Source: Hyphococcus sp.
GTDB lineage: Bacteria > Pseudomonadota > Alphaproteobacteria > Caulobacterales > Parvularculaceae
Assembly (NCBI GenBank): GCA_021604585.1
Contig: BQJG01000036.1
Location: 1 to 34,745 of the forward strand
DNA: 34,745 nucleotides
Direction of reading: 5' to 3'
The notes beneath the pieces are model-generated. The model made no database searches, had not been told where the DNA came from, and saw only the letters and a program-made list of their open reading frames with translations. The translations under genes and the position numbers were made by a program. Positions 32,132 to 34,745 of this stretch are shown piece by piece; the first letter of the stretch is position 1, and every line of letters begins with the position of its first letter.

Positions 32132-32439
32132 CACCCCTCCTGCCGGAAATATGGGAGCTTGCTTTCGTCATGACAAGTCGGGGTTCCAGCTTTCGCGGGG
32201 ATGATCGGGTTGAGGATCAAGCATCTATCTCCACCCTCGCCTCCCCACGCTTTACGCGTGGGGTCCAGCTCCGGCAACTTTCACCAACGCAGCGCGTGCG
32301 GACATCCTGCTTGATGGACGCCACGCTTCCCGGATCAAGTCCGGGGCAAGCAGCCGTGGCGAGTCGCTCTGGGTACTACGGGTGGAGAACCAACTAAAAC
32401 GGATCTTGCCATCCCCTCCTCGTTCCCCATATTGCCGCG
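32132..32439. repeat. Repeat-bearing intergenic region
   Basis: About 308 bases between the orphan and mtfA, with several hairpins. CCCCACGC-TTTAC-GCGTGGGG (32243-32263) has a perfect 8-bp stem, CCCGGA-TCAAG-TCCGGG (32329-32345) a 6-bp stem, and 32182-32208 is a copy of the REP-like unit found at 15597-15616. GGATCAAGTCCGGGG is a repeat form I associate with alphaproteobacterial intergenic elements. Promoter and ribosome site of mtfA should lie in the last 60 bases, but I see no clear motif. Confidence 0.6.
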
Positions 32440-33258
32440 ATGTTGAACATCATCATTATGGGTCTTGTCGCCGCCGCCGGATTGTTTATCGGCGGGCGCT
32501 GGGCCGCGCAAAGGCGCAAGCGCGAGGCGCTGCTGTCTTCGCCCTTGTCGCCGGAACATGCGCGCATCGTAGCTAAGCGCGTGCCGGTTTACGCCAGCGT
32601 TCCCGCCAAGTTGCGCAAACGCCTCGACGGGCTGATCAATCGTTTTTTGGCGGAGATGAAATTTCACGGCGCCGAGGGGCTTGAGATCACCGACGAGATT
32701 CGCGTCACCATCGCGGCGCAGGCGTGCCTCCTGATCGTCAACAAGGAAAACCGCTGGTACTCATCGCTGAAGACAATCTTTGTTTATCCGGCGGCGTTCA
32801 GAAGCCGCGTCATTGGCGTCAAAGATCATGTCCATGCGGAACAAAGCCCGGTGCGCTCCGGCGAGAGCTGGGCCAAAGGGCCGGTGATCCTCGCCTGGGA
32901 CCACGCCGCGTTTGGCGCCTTCGCCGCCCATGACGGTTACAATGTCGTTTTGCATGAATTCGCGCATCAGCTCGATGAGCAAACCGGCATCACTGACGGC
33001 GCGCCGCTGCTCGACAAGGGGCAGAATGCGTCAAACTGGGCGCGGGTGTTTCGCGCCGCCTACAAACGATTGCACGACGATCTGGATGCAGGCCGCGAGA
33101 ATGTTTTGAACCCTTATGGCGCGACCAATCCGGCGGAGTTTTTCGCTGTCGCGACGGAAACATTCTTCGAGCGCCCGCAGGAATTGCGCGTGCAGGAGCC
33201 GGAACTCTATGACGAGCTCAGCGCTTATTACCGGCTTGATCCGGCGGCTTGGGGTTAG
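32440..33258 (+). CDS. mtfA: MtfA-like zinc peptidase (M90 family)
   Basis: A 272-residue zinc-dependent aminopeptidase-like protein of the MtfA/Mlc titration family. The active site is HEFAHQLDEQ (His172, Glu173, His176), with NPAEFFAVATETFFERP supplying the third ligand region. A hydrophobic N-terminal segment (about 3-19) could anchor it. In E. coli MtfA binds Mlc and affects glucose uptake control; whether an Mlc partner exists here is unknown. YSSLKTIFVYPAAF and SWAKGPVILAWDH are typical family blocks. ATG 32440 is used; ATG 32458 is also in frame. Confidence 0.94.
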   Translation: MLNIIIMGLVAAAGLFIGGRWAAQRRKREALLSSPLSPEHARIVAKRVPVYASVPAKLRKRLDGLINRFLAEMKFHGAEGLEITDEIRVTIAAQACLLIVNKENRWYSSLKTIFVYPAAFRSRVIGVKDHVHAEQSPVRSGESWAKGPVILAWDHAAFGAFAAHDGYNVVLHEFAHQLDEQTGITDGAPLLDKGQNASNWARVFRAAYKRLHDDLDAGRENVLNPYGATNPAEFFAVATETFFERPQELRVQEPELYDELSAYYRLDPAAWG

Positions 33259-33407
33259 CTTCTCCTCCCCCGCCCCGCGCCGAAGGGCGCGAATCTATAT
33301 TTGCGCGCCTTCGCGCGCTGGGGGGAGGTGTCCCGAAGGGACGGAGGGGGTTAACCCCCATCCCCCGCTTCGCGGGTACTTCCCCCACAAGTGGGGGAAG
33401 AAAGATT
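33259..33407. repeat. Hairpin-dense intergenic element between convergent genes
   Basis: About 150 bases that are almost wholly palindromic. They include GTCCC-GAA-GGGAC, a GGGGGTTAACCCCC palindrome, CCCGC-TTC-GCGGG, and CTTCCCCCAC-AA-GTGGGGGAAG (33379-33400, perfect 10-bp stem). GC-rich arms at each side (CTCCTCCCCC near 33263 and GGGGGGAGG near 33320) could pair too. It may act as a bidirectional terminator for mtfA and the lpd gene. Such elements are common in alphaproteobacteria and tend to be repeated around a genome. Confidence 0.75.
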
Positions 33408-34745
33408 TCAAATATGCAGTGCATGCCCGAGCGTGCGCAGCGCCGATTCCTGAAACGCTTCGCCCAAAGTCGGGTGCGCGTGGATGGTGCCGGCGATATC
33501 GTCGAGGGTCGCACCCATTTCGATGGCGAGGCCGAAAGCGGTTGAGAGTTCCGAAACGCCCCGTCCCGCCGCCTGCACGCCCAGCACGAGTTTATTGTCG
33601 GCGCGCGCGACAATGCGAATGAAGCCCTCTTCAGCCTCCATCGACATGGCGCGGCCATTGGCGGAGAACGGAAAGTTCTGCACTTTTACGTCGTAACCAG
33701 ATGACTTCGCTTCTTCGGGCGACAGACCCACCGAAACGATCTCCGGATCGGTGAAACAGACCGCGGGGATCGCGCGTTTGTCCCATGAGCGGTTATGGCC
33801 GGCGATGATTTCCGCGACCATTTCTCCCTGCGCCATGGCGCGATGCGCCAGCATCGGTTCACCCGTGACGTCGCCGATTGCGTAAATCCCGCGCATGGAG
33901 GTCTGGCACTTGTCGTCGATCTTCAAAAACTTGCCTGCCATGTCGAGCACGAGTTTTTCGCGGCCCCAGCCTTCGGTTTTCGGGGCGCGCCCGACGGTGA
34001 CGAGAATTTTTTCCGCCGTGATGGTTTGCGCTTTGCCGTCGGCGGTTTCGATCTCAAGGCCTTTTTTCGAAGCGCCCTTGGCTTTCGCGCCGAGCAGCAC
34101 GTCAACGCCGAGGCGTTTCAGGGTTTTCTCGACCGGGCGCGTCAGTTCCTTGTCATAGAGCGGGAGAATTTTTTCCATCGCTTCGACGACGGTGACTTTG
34201 GTTCCGAGTTTGGCGAATGCGATCCCGAGTTCAAGGCCGATATAACCGGCGCCGACGACGGCCATGGTTTTCGGCGGCGCATCGAGATCGAGCGCTTCGG
34301 TTGAGGAGATGACATTGCCGCCAAACTTCAGGAACGGCAGTTCGACCGGGGCCGAGCCCGTGGCGATGATGATATTCTCCGCACGGATGCGGTAGTCTTC
34401 ATCACCGCCTTTCACATCAACGGTCTTGCCGTCGACGAATGTCGCCCAGCCGGAAATCGCGCGCGCCTTGTTTTTCTTCAAGAGGCCGCCGACGCCGCCG
34501 GTAAGGCGTTTGACGATGCCGTCTTTCCACTTGAGCGTTTTTGTGAAATCGATCTGCGGTTTCGCCGCGCTGATGCCGAGCGCAGAGTCGCCGGCGAAAT
34601 GGGTCGCCTTCTCGAACTCATCGGCGGCGTGAATGATCGCTTTTGACGGAATGCAGCCGACGTTCAAACATGTGCCGCCGTGATATTGCCCTTCGACGAT
34701 GACCGTATCGAGACCGAGCTGGCCAGCGCGAATCGCCGCGATGTA
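33408..34745 (-). CDS. lpdV: Dihydrolipoyl dehydrogenase, LPD-val type (partial, 5' end outside window)
   Basis: E3 subunit of a 2-oxoacid dehydrogenase complex, reoxidising dihydrolipoamide with FAD and NAD. The visible 445 residues lack the N-terminal FAD Gly-rich motif, which is beyond base 34745. The redox disulfide is in GGTCLNVGCIPSK, the NAD site is VVGAGYIGLELG, the FAD Asp is in IYAIGDVTGEPMLAHRAMAQGEMV, and the active-site His-Glu pair is in HAHPTLGEAFQE. The segments KDGIVKRLTGGVGGLLKK, GDVTGEPMLAHRAMAQ and the ending LGHALHI match the branched-chain E3 (LPD-val, lpdV) of Pseudomonas putida better than the pyruvate type, as I recall it. It should lie next to bkd genes outside the window. 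Confidence 0.9.
   Translation of the reverse strand, partial: YIAAIRAGQLGLDTVIVEGQYHGGTCLNVGCIPSKAIIHAADEFEKATHFAGDSALGISAAKPQIDFTKTLKWKDGIVKRLTGGVGGLLKKNKARAISGWATFVDGKTVDVKGGDEDYRIRAENIIIATGSAPVELPFLKFGGNVISSTEALDLDAPPKTMAVVGAGYIGLELGIAFAKLGTKVTVVEAMEKILPLYDKELTRPVEKTLKRLGVDVLLGAKAKGASKKGLEIETADGKAQTITAEKILVTVGRAPKTEGWGREKLVLDMAGKFLKIDDKCQTSMRGIYAIGDVTGEPMLAHRAMAQGEMVAEIIAGHNRSWDKRAIPAVCFTDPEIVSVGLSPEEAKSSGYDVKVQNFPFSANGRAMSMEAEEGFIRIVARADNKLVLGVQAAGRGVSELSTAFGLAIEMGATLDDIAGTIHAHPTLGEAFQESALRTLGHALHI

Noticed and set aside
33259..33407. CRISPR array suspected from the many short palindromes
   Set aside because: Palindromes differ from each other and there are no equal repeats separated by unique spacers.

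Overview
The window is a GC-rich (my rough estimate is high fifties percent) stretch of an alphaproteobacterial chromosome. It is densely packed and most genes are housekeeping or catabolic. The following fit a marine or freshwater alphaproteobacterium of the Caulobacterales/Parvularculales type, though this placement is inference: an Mla lipid-transport operon with a STAS-fused permease, 4-hydroxyphenylpyruvate dioxygenase paired with a MarR regulator, a GST-zeta maleylacetoacetate isomerase, ELM1-family and MtfA proteins, a large two-TM coiled-coil protein resembling the polarity factor TipN, and hairpin-rich intergenic repeats. I see no rRNA, tRNA, CRISPR array, phage or insertion sequence.

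Layout. 1-1007: isovaleryl-CoA dehydrogenase (cut by the left edge). 1059-1850: a single-domain voltage-gated cation channel with a calcium-type selectivity filter. 2133-4550: TipN-like coiled-coil membrane protein. 4592-5690: a YdeI-like protein and a small lipoprotein. 5769-9248 (minus): Mla-type operon mlaE-mlaF-mlaD-auxiliary lipoprotein. 9399-11675: CHASE2 receptor with a degenerate cyclase domain. 11682-13582 (minus): queC and a translationally coupled MFS transporter. 13648-14578: cutA and msrA. 14560-15525: lysophospholipase-like lipoprotein. 15668-17224 (minus): hppD-marR operon with an 18-bp perfect palindrome over its promoter. 17332-18663: nucleoside deaminase and maiA. 18746-19525: AT-richer orphan membrane protein. 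19758-21277: gamma-carbonic anhydrase and ELM1-like protein. 21533-22939: glutamine synthetase with a clear terminator. 22990-25044 (minus): membrane-anchored AraC regulator and fatty-acid hydroxylase/sterol desaturase. 25156-27101: arsR, SRPBCC, DUF4287/DUF5655 and membrane protein cluster. 27118-29305: OYE-like flavin oxidoreductase and divergent crotonase. 29400-31397: parE. 31394-32131: second AT-richer orphan membrane protein. 32132-32439: repeat-rich gap. 32440-33258: mtfA. 33259-33407: hairpin-dense spacer. 33408-34745: LPD-val type dihydrolipoyl dehydrogenase (cut by the right edge).

How the genes work together. HppD and MaiA are two steps of tyrosine/homogentisate breakdown; the intermediate and last enzymes are not here. 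Isovaleryl-CoA dehydrogenase at one edge and the LpdV-like E3 at the other are both leucine/branched-chain amino acid functions, but lie 33 kb apart. The four Mla genes form one ABC lipid transporter. The observations most worth following are the channel filter (TLEGWPD), the CHASE2 protein whose cyclase domain has lost its metal and transition-state residues, the operator palindromes in front of hppD and arsR, the TipN-like protein, and the two AT-richer orphan membrane genes placed at the 3' ends of ordinary genes.
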